Source of the DNA: Evansella sp. AB-P1 | GTDB taxonomy: Bacteria > Bacillota > Bacilli > Bacillales > Salisediminibacteriaceae | Assembly (NCBI RefSeq): GCF_029688925.1 | Contig: NZ_JARUKY010000005.1 | Location: forward strand, 62,001-126,000 | Reading direction: 5' to 3' | Length of the DNA stretch: 64,000 bases | In this document: piece by piece, positions 24,037 through 33,544 of the stretch | Layout: every line of letters starts with the position of its first letter | Position numbering within the stretch: position 1 is the stretch's first letter | Made by a program: the position numbers and the translations under genes | Notes under the pieces: model-generated | Database searches by the model: none | The model's input: the letters and a program-made list of their open reading frames with translations, nothing else | What the model was told of the DNA's origin: nothing

Positions 24037-24717
24037 CTTTTGATAACTGTTCATCATTTTTTTAACCTCAAGAAATATGTTATTCAGCATAGAACGTGTT
24101 AGTCGTTTCGTTTGTACATTATATTTAGAAGGATGGTAGGAACCTATTAGTAGGGGAAATTTATTCCCAAAATCATAACTAACCCCATGACCAAACTTTA
24201 ATCCTGTCACATTAACTCCCCATTGTTTGAACAATCTTTTTGTTTGGTTAAAAGCATCGCCACCAAGACATAGAATTACTTTTAAATTCTTTAGTTGTTG
24301 TATTTCCCGTTCAAAAAATCCTCTACATGTCTGAAACTCCTTAGCTGTTGGTTTATTTTGAGGTGGAGCACATTTAACGATATTTGTTATATACACATTG
24401 TTAAGCTTTAATTGGTCATTTCGATGCTTTGACTGAAAACTATTAGAAAATCCATGGTCATACAAGGCATTCAATAAATAGCTTCCAGAGGTATCCCCAG
24501 TAAATACCCTACCTGTCCGATTGGCACCGTGTGCTGCAGGAGCTAATCCTACAATCAACAATTGTGCATTTGGGTCACCAAAGCTAGGAACTGGTAAAGA
24601 CCAATAATCATCATTTTTAAATTCCTTTCTCTCTCCTTGTTGCCTTTCACACCAGTTCCTAAGTCTATGGCATTTTTTACACTGAATGATTTCTTCGTTT
24701 AATTTAGCAAATGACAT
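24022..24717 (-). CDS. Family 5 uracil-DNA glycosylase (UDGb)
   Basis: About 231 residues. It excises uracil (and in this family other deaminated bases) from DNA. Motif A is GLAPAAHGANRTGRVFTGD, typical of family 5; motif B is SYHPSKYN. Four Cys (CKKCHRLRNWC at the start and CRGF) could bind a [4Fe-4S] cluster. ATG at 24717 follows GAGG; an upstream ATG at 24741 has a weaker site. It is monocistronic; its promoter region holds a 24-bp perfect palindrome. Confidence 0.9.
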   Translation of the reverse strand: MSFAKLNEEIIQCKKCHRLRNWCERQQGERKEFKNDDYWSLPVPSFGDPNAQLLIVGLAPAAHGANRTGRVFTGDTSGSYLLNALYDHGFSNSFQSKHRNDQLKLNNVYITNIVKCAPPQNKPTAKEFQTCRGFFEREIQQLKNLKVILCLGGDAFNQTKRLFKQWGVNVTGLKFGHGVSYDFGNKFPLLIGSYHPSKYNVQTKRLTRSMLNNIFLEVKKMMNSYQKKKHT

Positions 24718-24785
24718 AATTTCCTCTCCCCCTATTCCCATAAGGTTGTAACTAAATCCTGATTTATTCTACTGCTATTGCTTTT

Positions 24786-24809
24786 GTTAACCATTTGCAA
24801 ATGGTTAAC
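24786..24809. promoter_or_regulatory. 24-bp perfect palindrome, candidate operator
   Basis: GTTAACCATTTG followed by its exact complement. It is about 70 bases upstream of the glycosylase start and 116 bases upstream of pepV, in the shared divergent promoter region. The half-site length and symmetry suggest a dimeric repressor site. The regulator is unknown. Confidence 0.45.
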
Positions 24810-24925
24810 AGATTTAAACTATTACTTTTCATTATTCACGCTTTTCATAATTATATAAGATTTTGCTATAATGACCTTATTCATTAATTATCGTATATAA
24901 ATGATTGAGTTAGGGGTTGAAACTA

Positions 24926-26341
24926 TTGAATTTTTACGAAGAGGTTTTAAAAAGAAAAGATGATTTACTATCAGATTTGGTAAACCTACTGAAAATTGAA
25001 AGTACAAAGGATTTAGATGGTGCGACTAAAGAAATGCCGATGGGTGAAAATATTGCACAGGCATTAAGTTTTATGATCAAGCTTTCCAATCAGGAAGGAT
25101 TTAAGACGAAAAACAACGAAGGCTTTTATGGAGTGGCGGAATATGTAAATAGTTTATCTGAGGAGCATATCGCTATTCTTTGCCATATTGATGTTGTTCC
25201 TGCAACAGGACAATGGACATCACCTCCCTTTGAACCTGAAATACGGAATGGAAGGTTATATGCAAGAGGAGCAATCGATGATAAAGGTCCAACAATGGCA
25301 GCCTTTTATGCAATGAAGCTACTAAAAGAACTTCAATTACCATTGAAACGAAATGTACGAATTATTTTTGGGACAGATGAAGAAAGTGGAATGAGCTGTT
25401 TAAAAAAATATAGCGAGATAGAAAATCATCCAATAGCAGGGTTTGCACCTGATGCTACCTTCCCCATTATTCATGCAGAGAAAGGGCAAATTCATGCAAA
25501 GTGTATGTTTGATGGAGAAGAAAGCTGGGAAATTGGTCATTCTGAAAAGAACCTTACATTGCTATCGTTCAATGCTGGAGAAAGGGCAAACATGGTACCT
25601 GAAACAGCAACAGCAATCTTAACCGGAAATAATCATACAATTGTAAATAAGTTTAATACATATATTGAAAATAACAAGCTTAAAGGACATGTTACAACAG
25701 AAAAGGAAAAGTTAACCCTTCATTTAAAAGGAGTCGCTGCCCATAGTATGGTTCCCTTTAAGGGTATCAATGCAGCATTAGCATTAGCTCATTTTCTTTG
25801 TACTTTACCTTTAGATGAAAAAGGGAATGCTTTCCTATCCTTTATTGATCAACTTTTTTATGAAGATTATTATGGTAATAAATTAAAAATAAATCATACA
25901 GATGAAATTACTGGTCCACTGACAGTTAATCCTGCTATTTTTAATTATGAAAAAGGAGATGGATACGTTCATCTCAACATTCGTTACCCAGTTACGGCTA
26001 AATTTGAAAGCATCAAAGAGAACTTAAACCACACTCTTAATAATTATGACTTTTTTCTAGGAGAGATACGAAATAAGAATCCACACCATGTAGACAAAGA
26101 ACGTCCAATGATAAAAGCACTTCAACAGGCATATGAAGAAGAAACAAAGGAGGAGCCTACTCTTCTCTCAAGTGGGGGAAACACGTATGCTAGCCTCCTC
26201 CCCAATTGTGTAGCTTTTGGTGCTGTATTTCCTGGAAAAGAAATGACTGCTCATCAAAAGGATGAATACATTGAAGTGGAAGACTTACTAAAAGCCACAT
26301 CCATTTACATGAAAGCTATATACTACTTAGCAAATATTTAA
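24926..26341 (+). CDS. pepV: Dipeptidase PepV (M20 family)
   Basis: Cytoplasmic zinc dipeptidase of about 471 residues, close to B. subtilis YtjP/PepV. Metal-binding motifs are visible: CHIDVVPATGQW, RGAIDDKGPTMAAF, FGTDEESGMSC, and APDATFPIIHAEKG; a late His is in KEMTAHQKDEYI. It hydrolyses dipeptides for amino acid supply. TTG at 24926 is chosen because AGGGG lies 9 bases upstream; TTG at 24917 touches that site. A TATAAT sits about 60 bases upstream. No operon partner is seen. Confidence 0.92.
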   Translation: MNFYEEVLKRKDDLLSDLVNLLKIESTKDLDGATKEMPMGENIAQALSFMIKLSNQEGFKTKNNEGFYGVAEYVNSLSEEHIAILCHIDVVPATGQWTSPPFEPEIRNGRLYARGAIDDKGPTMAAFYAMKLLKELQLPLKRNVRIIFGTDEESGMSCLKKYSEIENHPIAGFAPDATFPIIHAEKGQIHAKCMFDGEESWEIGHSEKNLTLLSFNAGERANMVPETATAILTGNNHTIVNKFNTYIENNKLKGHVTTEKEKLTLHLKGVAAHSMVPFKGINAALALAHFLCTLPLDEKGNAFLSFIDQLFYEDYYGNKLKINHTDEITGPLTVNPAIFNYEKGDGYVHLNIRYPVTAKFESIKENLNHTLNNYDFFLGEIRNKNPHHVDKERPMIKALQQAYEEETKEEPTLLSSGGNTYASLLPNCVAFGAVFPGKEMTAHQKDEYIEVEDLLKATSIYMKAIYYLANI

Positions 26342-26522
26342 GGAAAATTATCTTTACCCTAGAATAGAATCCGATTTTTCTATTGAGTAAGGTAAATAAA
26401 TTAATGATATATCCTCAAAAACAAAATGTTTAATATTTAATAATTCAGATTTTTTAACCAGGTTTTTAAAAACACCCTTTACACTTATTACTGGTTGGAA
26501 AATTAATTAAGGAGGAGATTTT

Positions 26523-27014
26523 TTGAAGAAAGGATTATTTATTTTCGTTTTAGCTGGTCTGATGCTTATGTCGCTGTTGATTGCTCCAATTGTTGGTGCA
26601 AAACCACATCACACAGAATTTGGTAAAGAATTAACGGAAATAAGACAAGCAACGGTTAAATATCGAGACATCAATAAAGCATTGGAAGATGGCTATGTAT
26701 TTCCTGATTATTGCGTAGATCAAATGGGTTACCATTTAGTAAATAATGATCTCGCTGAGAACGGTGAAATTGATATGCTTCAACCAGAAATACTGATTTA
26801 TGAACCTATGAAAAATGGGAAGTATCGTTTAGTGGCAGTGGAATGGTTAGCACCACATGCAGTATTTGATGAGACTCCAGCATTATTTGGGCGAACCTTT
26901 GATAAAGGTGTTCCATACCCTGATGTTGACACACTGCACGCATGGATTTGGCAAGCAAACCCTAACGGCATGTTCTCAGGTTCGAATCCAAATATTAGCT
27001 GTCAATACGAATAG
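26523..27014 (+). CDS. Secreted protein of unknown function
   Basis: 163 residues with a signal peptide (about 1-26, ending IVGAKPH). The mature part has ELTEIRQATVKYRDINKALE, DGYVFPDYCVDQMGYHLVN, QPEILIYEPMKNGKYRLVAV and TLHAWIWQANPNGMF..NISC. The two Cys (in DYC and ISC) could pair. The pattern is shared by many secreted bacterial proteins that I cannot name. TTG start, after AAGGAGGAG. A strong terminator follows. Confidence 0.75.
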   Translation: MKKGLFIFVLAGLMLMSLLIAPIVGAKPHHTEFGKELTEIRQATVKYRDINKALEDGYVFPDYCVDQMGYHLVNNDLAENGEIDMLQPEILIYEPMKNGKYRLVAVEWLAPHAVFDETPALFGRTFDKGVPYPDVDTLHAWIWQANPNGMFSGSNPNISCQYE

Positions 27015-27036
27015 TTTTTTACACTATAAGTTTCTT

Positions 27037-27070
27037 GGATGTACAAAAATCCTTTTGTACATCCTTTTTA
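27037..27070 (+). terminator. Rho-independent terminator
   Basis: GGATGTACAAAA (27037-27048) pairs perfectly with its complement at 27053-27064, then TTTTT. Confidence 0.88.
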
Positions 27071-27084
27071 TTATCAGATTTAAA

Positions 27085-27798
27085 TTACTCGTTATTACAC
27101 CCATCAACAAAAGCCTTAAAGAGCCTCGAACTACTCTCTTCTTTATAATCAAACTCTGGATGCCATTGTACGGCTAATACAAATTTTTTATTAGGCATGT
27201 ATACCCCTTCAATTAAATCGTCTTCTGCTTTTGCCATAGGAGTTAAATCCTTTGATAATGCTTTAATACCTTGGTGATGATAGCTATTCACATATAAGGA
27301 ATCTTTTTGTAGGATTTCGTATAACGGACTCTCTTTATCTATGAATACACAATGTGCAGGGTGATCATACGGAGGCTTTTGTTTATGATTAACTTGTATG
27401 TTTGTTTGATATTGCGTTGGAATATCTTGATAAAGGGTTCCCCCAAGTAAAGCGTTAAACAATTGAATCCCCCGACAAATGCCAAAGGCAGGTTTATCCA
27501 TTTCAACAACCATTTGAAAAAGCAATTCTTCCATTCTATCTCGTTCCCCACAAATATCACCACAAAATAACTCTTCCCTTTCTCCATACATTAGTGGATC
27601 CACATCATGTCCACCAGTGAAAAGGAATCCGGCAAAGGAATGAACGATAGATTCTATTATTTCAACATCCATCGTTAACGGTAACATCACTGGAATACCT
27701 CCTGCCAATTCTATCCCTTTCATATATCCTGGAAGCATCCAATAGCTTTCTTTTTCTTCATCGTATAGTGGCAATACACCGATCATTGGTTTGTTCAT
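27085..27798 (-). CDS. Peptidase C26 / gamma-glutamyl-GABA hydrolase family
   Basis: 237-residue class I glutamine-amidotransferase-like hydrolase. The nucleophile Cys is in AFGICRGIQLFNALLGG, the catalytic His in VQWHPEFDY, and the conserved TGGHDVDPLMYGE block precedes. The family cleaves gamma-glutamyl amides such as gamma-Glu-GABA (PuuD) or folate polyglutamates. The actual substrate is unknown; no putrescine genes are near. GAAAGGAG precedes the ATG. Monocistronic. Confidence 0.88.
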   Translation of the reverse strand: MNKPMIGVLPLYDEEKESYWMLPGYMKGIELAGGIPVMLPLTMDVEIIESIVHSFAGFLFTGGHDVDPLMYGEREELFCGDICGERDRMEELLFQMVVEMDKPAFGICRGIQLFNALLGGTLYQDIPTQYQTNIQVNHKQKPPYDHPAHCVFIDKESPLYEILQKDSLYVNSYHHQGIKALSKDLTPMAKAEDDLIEGVYMPNKKFVLAVQWHPEFDYKEESSSRLFKAFVDGCNNE

Positions 27799-27852
27799 TT
27801 TGTATACTCCTTTCAGTCAAAGACCTATTCTAGAACTGTTAAATTTAAATGA

Positions 27853-27885
27853 AGCCATTGCCTATGGGACGTTGTGGCAATGGCT
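27853..27885. terminator. Hairpin, probable bidirectional terminator
   Basis: AGCCATTGCC (27853-27862) pairs with GGCAATGGCT (27876-27885). T-rich sequence follows on the plus side. It lies about 95 bases past the stop of the minus-strand transporter gene. Confidence 0.6.
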
Positions 27886-27979
27886 CTTTCATTTTTTTCA
27901 ATGGCAAAAGCTTTCTATGGAATTACTTTCTGTATAAATATGATCTTTTTAACTAATGATTAAATACAGCTTATAATCT

Positions 27980-29263
27980 TTAGGAGACAATTTTTAAGTC
28001 ATTTTCCCTATTCTTTATGATAATACTTCCTTTTCTTAAGAAATAGAAAGCAATGAAGAAACTAGCTGCAGCCCCGTAAAACAAGCTTGGATGACTAAAC
28101 ACATCCATTAATAACCCTAAAAACCCAGGTGCAACAATGGAGGAAGCCATGGAAAATAAATAATATAAGCCTGTAAAAAAGCCAATTTTATTTTTTCCAC
28201 CTAAATCAGCAACTAGTGGGTACGCTTGAACATTAATTAACGCCCATGCAATTCCTCCAGTAAAAAGAACAATTTGCAATAAAAGGACTTGATTAATCCC
28301 AGGAACAATAGAACTTAGTAATGGTAGAGACGGAATACTTATAAAAATAAGTGGTAAAAGGATTAAACCGATAAGCATAATCGGTGACTTTCCTTTTTTA
28401 CTCCCTAATAGTCCAGCTGGAATGGCAAAAATCACGAAGGCTAAACTAAAAAAGCCAAGGGTAAAACCAGCAGTGCTTTCTTCCATCTGTAAGTATTCAA
28501 CGGCGTATACAGTAAATTGAGCCTCCACCCCAGAATAGCCGATAAAATAAAGAAATATTGCAAGAAGAATAAATAAGTGTCCTCTAAACTCTGGTTTCTT
28601 TAGCTTGTGTAGACCTTTTAAAAATGAGTTCGATGCTTGGACTTCTTCAAGTTCCTCATTTGTACTATCTACAAATGGTGGTCTTCTGTCTACAGTGAAG
28701 TAAAGAACTAAGAAAGAAAAGAAGAGGAGTAATCCTGCAACAATAAATGGATAGGAACGATCTATACCATACAATAAGGAAAGTCCAAATAAGGCAATAA
28801 TTGCTCCAACACCACCCATTAAATTAATAATTCCATTTGCAGTGGAACGTTTCTCTATAGGTGTATGATCTGGCATTAATGCAATAACTGGTGCACGATA
28901 GATGGTCATTGCTAATAAGAAAATGATATCTACTACTAATAAAACCCATAATGTTACTGCAGCAGAGTATGGTAATAAGATAAAGAAAAGAGCTGCTACT
29001 GGCATTCCAACAACAATGAATGGAAGCCTGTTTCCAATTCTTGTTTCAATACGATCAGACCAAGAGCCAATTACTGGAATAAGTAGTACGGCAAGTAAAT
29101 TGTCAAGACCCATAATAGCTCCACGTATTGCCCTACTTTCGATATAATCTCCAAGTATAAGTGGCATGTAAGCATTATAGAACGTCCACACAAGCATTAA
29201 AGCAAAGAATCCACTACCAATAGCAAAAATTTTGCCATACGAAAAACCATTCCCCTGATTCAC
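27980..29263 (-). CDS. SLC45/GPH-type MFS transporter
   Basis: 427-residue integral membrane protein with about 12 hydrophobic helices. The block IPVIGSWSDRIETRIGNRLP resembles the GPH/SLC45 sugar-cation symporter signature between helices 2 and 3. The second half repeats the pattern (FAIPAGLLGSKKGKSP). It is a GTG start after GGAGGAG, 25 bases past the GDPD gene, so the two form an operon. The substrate may be a sugar or a product of glycerophosphodiester hydrolysis; this cannot be settled. Confidence 0.85.
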   Translation of the reverse strand: MNQGNGFSYGKIFAIGSGFFALMLVWTFYNAYMPLILGDYIESRAIRGAIMGLDNLLAVLLIPVIGSWSDRIETRIGNRLPFIVVGMPVAALFFILLPYSAAVTLWVLLVVDIIFLLAMTIYRAPVIALMPDHTPIEKRSTANGIINLMGGVGAIIALFGLSLLYGIDRSYPFIVAGLLLFFSFLVLYFTVDRRPPFVDSTNEELEEVQASNSFLKGLHKLKKPEFRGHLFILLAIFLYFIGYSGVEAQFTVYAVEYLQMEESTAGFTLGFFSLAFVIFAIPAGLLGSKKGKSPIMLIGLILLPLIFISIPSLPLLSSIVPGINQVLLLQIVLFTGGIAWALINVQAYPLVADLGGKNKIGFFTGLYYLFSMASSIVAPGFLGLLMDVFSHPSLFYGAAASFFIAFYFLRKGSIIIKNRENDLKIVS

Positions 29264-29288
29264 GTAAACTCCTCCACCCTAGAGTTCT

Positions 29289-30032
29289 TTATTCAATTAC
29301 AAGCGTATCTCTTATAATACTTGCTTTTTCAGGCCAATCAGTAATAATTCCCGGGCAACCTCCTTTTATTAACGTATATATATGCTTATCTTCATTTACT
29401 GTAAAAGGTCGAACTGCCATTCCTTTCTCATATGCCCCAACTAAAAGTTCTGGTACTGCTACTGGTAAAAAGCAATGTAAACTACTTGCTCCAATACTTT
29501 CCGCATAGTTCCATGGTTCATAGAGACCTTCCATAAATAAAATTGCTGTCTCTATCGTAGGATCGATTCGGTGTACTTCTACTAAACTATAATGATTAAA
29601 GGAAGAAATAATTGTTCGATCCTTCAATTTGTACTTAGAAATTAAATCAAGGACAATCTTCTCCATTCCAGGGTAACGTACAACACCATTTTTCAATTCC
29701 AAATTAAGAAGTAAAGAATTATCAGATGCCCAATCTAATAGCTCCACTAATGTTGGTATCGTTGACTGTTTGAATTCTGAAGAATACCAACTTCCTGCGT
29801 CTAATGTTTTCAGTTCATCATATGTAAAATCCTTAATCCATCCTTCACTATTCGTTGTTCTATCTACTGTTTCATCATGTATAACGACAGGAATTTGATC
29901 CTTCGTTAACTGAACATCAAACTCAATTCCATCTGCTCCAACTTGCAGCGCCGCTTCAAAAGCCTCCATCGTATTTTCCGGATGTGTCCCTGCAGAACCT
30001 CTGTGTGCAAAAATTTGTGTTTTTACATTCAA
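29289..30032 (-). CDS. Glycerophosphodiester phosphodiesterase
   Basis: 247-residue cytoplasmic GDPD. It cleaves glycerophosphodiesters to glycerol-3-phosphate and an alcohol. Catalytic elements: AHRGSAGTHPENTMEAF (His and Glu), IEFDVQLTKDQIPVVIHDE with the second His, and LNLELK. There is no signal peptide, unlike the secreted GlpQ type, so it matches the UgpQ type. TTG start after GAGGTG. First gene of a two-gene operon with the MFS transporter. Confidence 0.92.
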   Translation of the reverse strand: MNVKTQIFAHRGSAGTHPENTMEAFEAALQVGADGIEFDVQLTKDQIPVVIHDETVDRTTNSEGWIKDFTYDELKTLDAGSWYSSEFKQSTIPTLVELLDWASDNSLLLNLELKNGVVRYPGMEKIVLDLISKYKLKDRTIISSFNHYSLVEVHRIDPTIETAILFMEGLYEPWNYAESIGASSLHCFLPVAVPELLVGAYEKGMAVRPFTVNEDKHIYTLIKGGCPGIITDWPEKASIIRDTLVIE

Positions 30033-30170
30033 CGTAGTTCACCTCATTATTAGTAAATTTCTAGTCTACTGTTTATATACTATTTTCATGTGGTAAATAC
30101 CTTTAACTATTATCTTTTTTACAAAACATTTACATAAAGTAGATTCCAATAAGAGTTTTGTACTATTGCT

Positions 30171-30222
30171 AAAAAAAAATCAAGTTACCATAGTCAATAG
30201 ATTGACCTAATAGATAACTTGA
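30171..30222 (-). terminator. Rho-independent terminator
   Basis: Minus-strand hairpin: TCAAGTTA (30215-30222 region) with TAACTTGA, plus an inner AGGTCAAT/ATTGACT stem, followed by nine T. It ends the fumarylacetoacetase-family gene. Confidence 0.85.
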
Positions 30223-30284
30223 CCTTTCATATTCGGATAGGACATATTCTACAAGAGTACTGATGAGCCTTGTCGAATTTCGTT

Positions 30285-31172
30285 TTATTTCATAATATTT
30301 TTTAACTGACCTAGCTTTTCTATTTCAATAATAACTTCGTCTCCACTTTTGAGCCACTCTCGTTGATTCTCTGGGTAGCCAAGAATAACTCCCTCTGGTG
30401 TACCCGTTAAAATAACGTCCCCTGGGTTTAATGTCATATAATTCGAAATATAGCTAACAATTTCCTTACAGTTAAAAATCATGTCCTCCGTATTGGAATC
30501 CTGCTTTACTACACCATTTACTAGCGTTTTGATTTGTAGCTTATTTGGATCACCAACCTCATCTGATGTGACAACATAAGGACCAATAGGACTAAAATCA
30601 TCACAGCACTTTCCTAATAACCACTGATTCGTTCTAAATTGAAGATCTCTTGCAGACAAATCATTAGCATTGCTATATCCAACTACATAATCAAGAGCTT
30701 CTTCTTCTGTTACCTTCTTTGCTGTTTTACCAATGATGATAGCTAATTCACATTCATAATCTACTTGATCAGAATTGGTAGGAAGAGTAACTTCCTTGTC
30801 ATGACCAATGAGTGTGTTATTGAATTTATTAAAAAGTATTGGATATTCTGGTATTGGCATGTTCGATTCTTCTGCATGCTTTTTGTAATTCAGACCAACA
30901 CAAATTATTTTACTTGGATTATGTACAGCAGGGCCAAAGGAGATGTCCTCCTCTTTTAAAAATGAATAGCCAGATTCATTCGTAATTTGGTTAACATAAT
31001 TATTAAGATTTTCAAGAGCAGATTTTCCTTTTACGAATAAATCATCCATGCTCTTTGGAATCTCTACCTGTACTGGAATTGCTTTTAAGCATTCTTGCAC
31101 ATCAATAATTCCATAAGATGTTTTTACTCCAAGTCTATTTTCATTTTCTTTTTGAATGTTTACTAGTTTCAT
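30285..31172 (-). CDS. Fumarylacetoacetate hydrolase family protein
   Basis: 295 residues of FAH fold. It hydrolyses or decarboxylates beta-keto acid type substrates with a bound Mg. The metal ligands are in DYECELAIIIGK (E and E) and NDLSARDLQ (D), with the lid region KSCDDFSPIGPYV-like (KCCDDFSPIGP). Relatives include sugar-acid enzymes such as 2,4-diketo-3-deoxy-fuconate hydrolase. It lies near the galactonate gene cluster, separated by two other genes, so a role in sugar-acid breakdown is possible but unproven. AAAGGGG precedes the ATG. Confidence 0.88.
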   Translation of the reverse strand: MKLVNIQKENENRLGVKTSYGIIDVQECLKAIPVQVEIPKSMDDLFVKGKSALENLNNYVNQITNESGYSFLKEEDISFGPAVHNPSKIICVGLNYKKHAEESNMPIPEYPILFNKFNNTLIGHDKEVTLPTNSDQVDYECELAIIIGKTAKKVTEEEALDYVVGYSNANDLSARDLQFRTNQWLLGKCCDDFSPIGPYVVTSDEVGDPNKLQIKTLVNGVVKQDSNTEDMIFNCKEIVSYISNYMTLNPGDVILTGTPEGVILGYPENQREWLKSGDEVIIEIEKLGQLKNIMK

Positions 31173-31403
31173 TAGAATCCCCTTTCATTCTTTCCTTTCA
31201 TTATGACACTATTCAAATTTTCTGACTACTATTTCATGCTGTTAATGGATCATTTCTAAAAGAATAATGCTTCCCGTACTTATTAATATACCTATCCAAC
31301 ACCAACACTTTTATCATTTATATTTTATATTGTTTAACCTTTACATAATGAAAGAAGCTTGATAGAATCGTAACACATTTGTTAATTAGGGAGAGTGGCA
31401 ATC

Positions 31404-31709
31404 ATGAAACGATATGCATTTTACTATTACGGTAAAACGGAATCCTTACTGGACTATTATTTTATAACCTTGCATTTTTTTGCTATGAAAGAGCTACATT
31501 TAGAGTTAAACACATGTGTTTTATACAGTGATACGGACGATTTCTATACTGGAGGGATGCAATTAGTTAACAATATACATAACTTTGATTGTCTTGTTGT
31601 ACCAAGTTTAAAGCATTTTAGAGATTACGACGAAATATGTATAGCATTAAGTGATAATGGTATTGAAATCATTGAAGCTTTAAAGGAGGATACGAGTTTT
31701 GAGTACTAA
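31404..31709 (+). CDS. Protein of unknown function (101 aa)
   Basis: 101 residues, mixed alpha/beta, starting MKRYAFYYYGKTESLLDYYF; the C-terminal half contains DCLVVPSLKHFRDYDEICI and ALSDNGIEIIEALKED. The last part resembles the catalytic-side stretch of a resolvase-like fold (VVPSLKHF.RDYDEI), but no Ser nucleophile is present and this is only a hint. ATG at 31404 lies 9 bases after AGGGAG. It overlaps the next gene by 11 bases, so they are translationally coupled. No family identified. Confidence 0.6.
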   Translation: MKRYAFYYYGKTESLLDYYFITLHFFAMKELHLELNTCVLYSDTDDFYTGGMQLVNNIHNFDCLVVPSLKHFRDYDEICIALSDNGIEIIEALKEDTSFEY

Positions 31710-32100
31710 TATTTATTTAGGAAAATTCGATTATACGATTAACAGAATCATTGTCATGCTTATTGCCATGTGTTTTTTATTTTTATTTCTCGTATTAGAA
31801 CGACTTGATGTTTATATTTCTTGGGAAATGGCACTAGCACCTGCTTTTATTGCATTCCTTTTATATATAAATCTATTAGTCAATGAAAAAACGTCATATG
31901 TTGAAATTCACTTAGAACGAAACAAACTGACATACTGTAAATCATATATATTTGGCTTGTTTCATTTAAAGAAAACATTAACCTTTTCCGGAACAAAACT
32001 TATAAATAACATTCGTTATAGTAAAAACAAAAGATTTTTTACAATTGATACTATAAACAATATAGTCGGAGCAAAAGTATTTTTTGAGGACAAAGGATAA
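31699..32100 (+). CDS. Small membrane protein with PH-like tail
   Basis: 133 residues: two hydrophobic helices near the N-terminus (VMLIAMCFLFLFLVLE, MALAPAFIAFLLYINLLV), then a beta-rich cytoplasmic segment (YVEIHLERNKLTYCKSYIF..). TTG start 8 bases after GGAGG, within the end of the preceding gene. The layout (two helices, then a bacterial PH-like strand set) is like the 61778-62176 protein in outline only. Unknown function. A minus-strand terminator follows at 32171. Confidence 0.55.
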   Translation: MSTNIYLGKFDYTINRIIVMLIAMCFLFLFLVLERLDVYISWEMALAPAFIAFLLYINLLVNEKTSYVEIHLERNKLTYCKSYIFGLFHLKKTLTFSGTKLINNIRYSKNKRFFTIDTINNIVGAKVFFEDKG

Positions 32101-32170
32101 CTTGAATCAAATTATTTTATATAATTTTTATCCACTCTAAAGTTGTTACTTATTACAAGCTTTTAATTCA

Positions 32171-32203
32171 CACTAAAAAGCTTGAGAATTAGCCCTCAAG
32201 CTT
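32171..32203 (-). terminator. Terminator of the TRAP transporter operon
   Basis: AAGCTTGAG (32178-32186) pairs with CTCAAGCTT (32195-32203). On the minus strand it is followed by TTTTTAG, about 74 bases after the dctM stop. Confidence 0.8.
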
Positions 32204-32276
32204 CGATATACCAAAGTATTTATTTCATCCCCTTCTTTTCATCATAAGGCATAACGCTTATTTAAACTTCACTTGA

Positions 32277-33542
32277 TTATCCACTTAAAGAAGGTAAAAA
32301 AGTAGATAGCTGAGGTACGAATGTAATAACTAAAAGGGTAATGAGGAGAACGAAAATAAACGGAAATACTCCTTTCGTCACTTCACTCAAAGGTAAATCA
32401 CTAATACCCGATGCTACAAAAAGATTTAAACCAAATGGTGGAGTTAGCATACCAATAGCTAAGTTCACAATCATTATAATTCCAAAATGAACAGGATCAA
32501 TGCCCATTTCGATGGCCACTGGTAGGAACAAAGGAACTAGTATGAGAACTGCTGCACTTGGATCCATAAACATCCCAACTATTAGAAGGATCACAGTTAT
32601 AGCAAGTAAGACTAGTACTGGTGTTGTTGCATACTCTAAAACGACAGATGCTACACGAGTTGGAATTTGTTCATAAGTTAAATACCAACTAAATACTTTT
32701 GCAGATGCGATTACAAGCATTACCATCGAAGCAATAACTACAGAACGCTTGGCACATGTAAACAATGCTTTTATAGATAGCTCTCGATATACGACCATAC
32801 TAATAAATAAGCTATATATAATTGCTACTGCAGCCGCTTCTGTAGGTGTAAAAATACCTCGATATATTCCACCTAATACGATCACTGGCATAATAATACC
32901 CCATATAGCGTCCTTTGTAGAAATCCATACTTCTGACCAGCTTGCTCGTTGATCTGGTTGATGCCCTTCTTTTTTTGCAATAAAATAGCTCACAAGAATT
33001 AATACAAAGCCAATTAATAAGCCAGGAATAATACCTGCAATAAATAAATCACTTACTGAAACTTCTGCAATAACCCCATATACGAGCAACGTTATACTTG
33101 GAGGAATAATAATACCTAAGGAACCTGCTGCACACATGAGTCCAACGGAAAACCTTGGACTGTACTTGGCTTCTTTAAGTGACGGGATCATAATTCCACC
33201 GATTGCTGCTACAGTTGCTGGACTAGATCCGGATAATGCTGCAAAAAACATGGAAGATAGTACTCCCGCTATTGGTAGACCCCCTGTGGTCCAGCCTATC
33301 CACTTCTTTGCCATATTAATCAATCGTCTTGACATTCCACCTGAGAGCATTAAATCCCCTGCAAAAATAAAGAACGGTATGGCCATTAAAGTAAAGGAAT
33401 CAATACCTGAAAACATGGTTTGTGCTGCTACAGCTAAATTTATATCAGCTAAATACATAGCAATAATACTCGTTAATCCAAGGGCTATTGCTATAGGGGT
33501 ACCTATTAAAAGGAGAATAACAAATACGAAAATGATAATCAT
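32277..33542 (-). CDS. TRAP transporter large permease (DctM type)
   Basis: 421-residue membrane protein with about 12 hydrophobic helices, the ion-coupled transport subunit of a TRAP transporter. Family blocks: FTLMAIPFFIFAGDLMLSGG, GGLPIAGVLSSMFFAALSGS, SPATVAAIGGIMIP and LTPPFGLNLFVASG. The start is 2 bases after the dctQ stop, and its ribosome site lies in the last dctQ codons. Last gene of the dctPQM operon. In this setting the likely cargo is a sugar acid such as galactonate. Confidence 0.95.
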   Translation of the reverse strand: MIIIFVFVILLLIGTPIAIALGLTSIIAMYLADINLAVAAQTMFSGIDSFTLMAIPFFIFAGDLMLSGGMSRRLINMAKKWIGWTTGGLPIAGVLSSMFFAALSGSSPATVAAIGGIMIPSLKEAKYSPRFSVGLMCAAGSLGIIIPPSITLLVYGVIAEVSVSDLFIAGIIPGLLIGFVLILVSYFIAKKEGHQPDQRASWSEVWISTKDAIWGIIMPVIVLGGIYRGIFTPTEAAAVAIIYSLFISMVVYRELSIKALFTCAKRSVVIASMVMLVIASAKVFSWYLTYEQIPTRVASVVLEYATTPVLVLLAITVILLIVGMFMDPSAAVLILVPLFLPVAIEMGIDPVHFGIIMIVNLAIGMLTPPFGLNLFVASGISDLPLSEVTKGVFPFIFVLLITLLVITFVPQLSTFLPSLSG

Positions 33543-33544
33543 AT

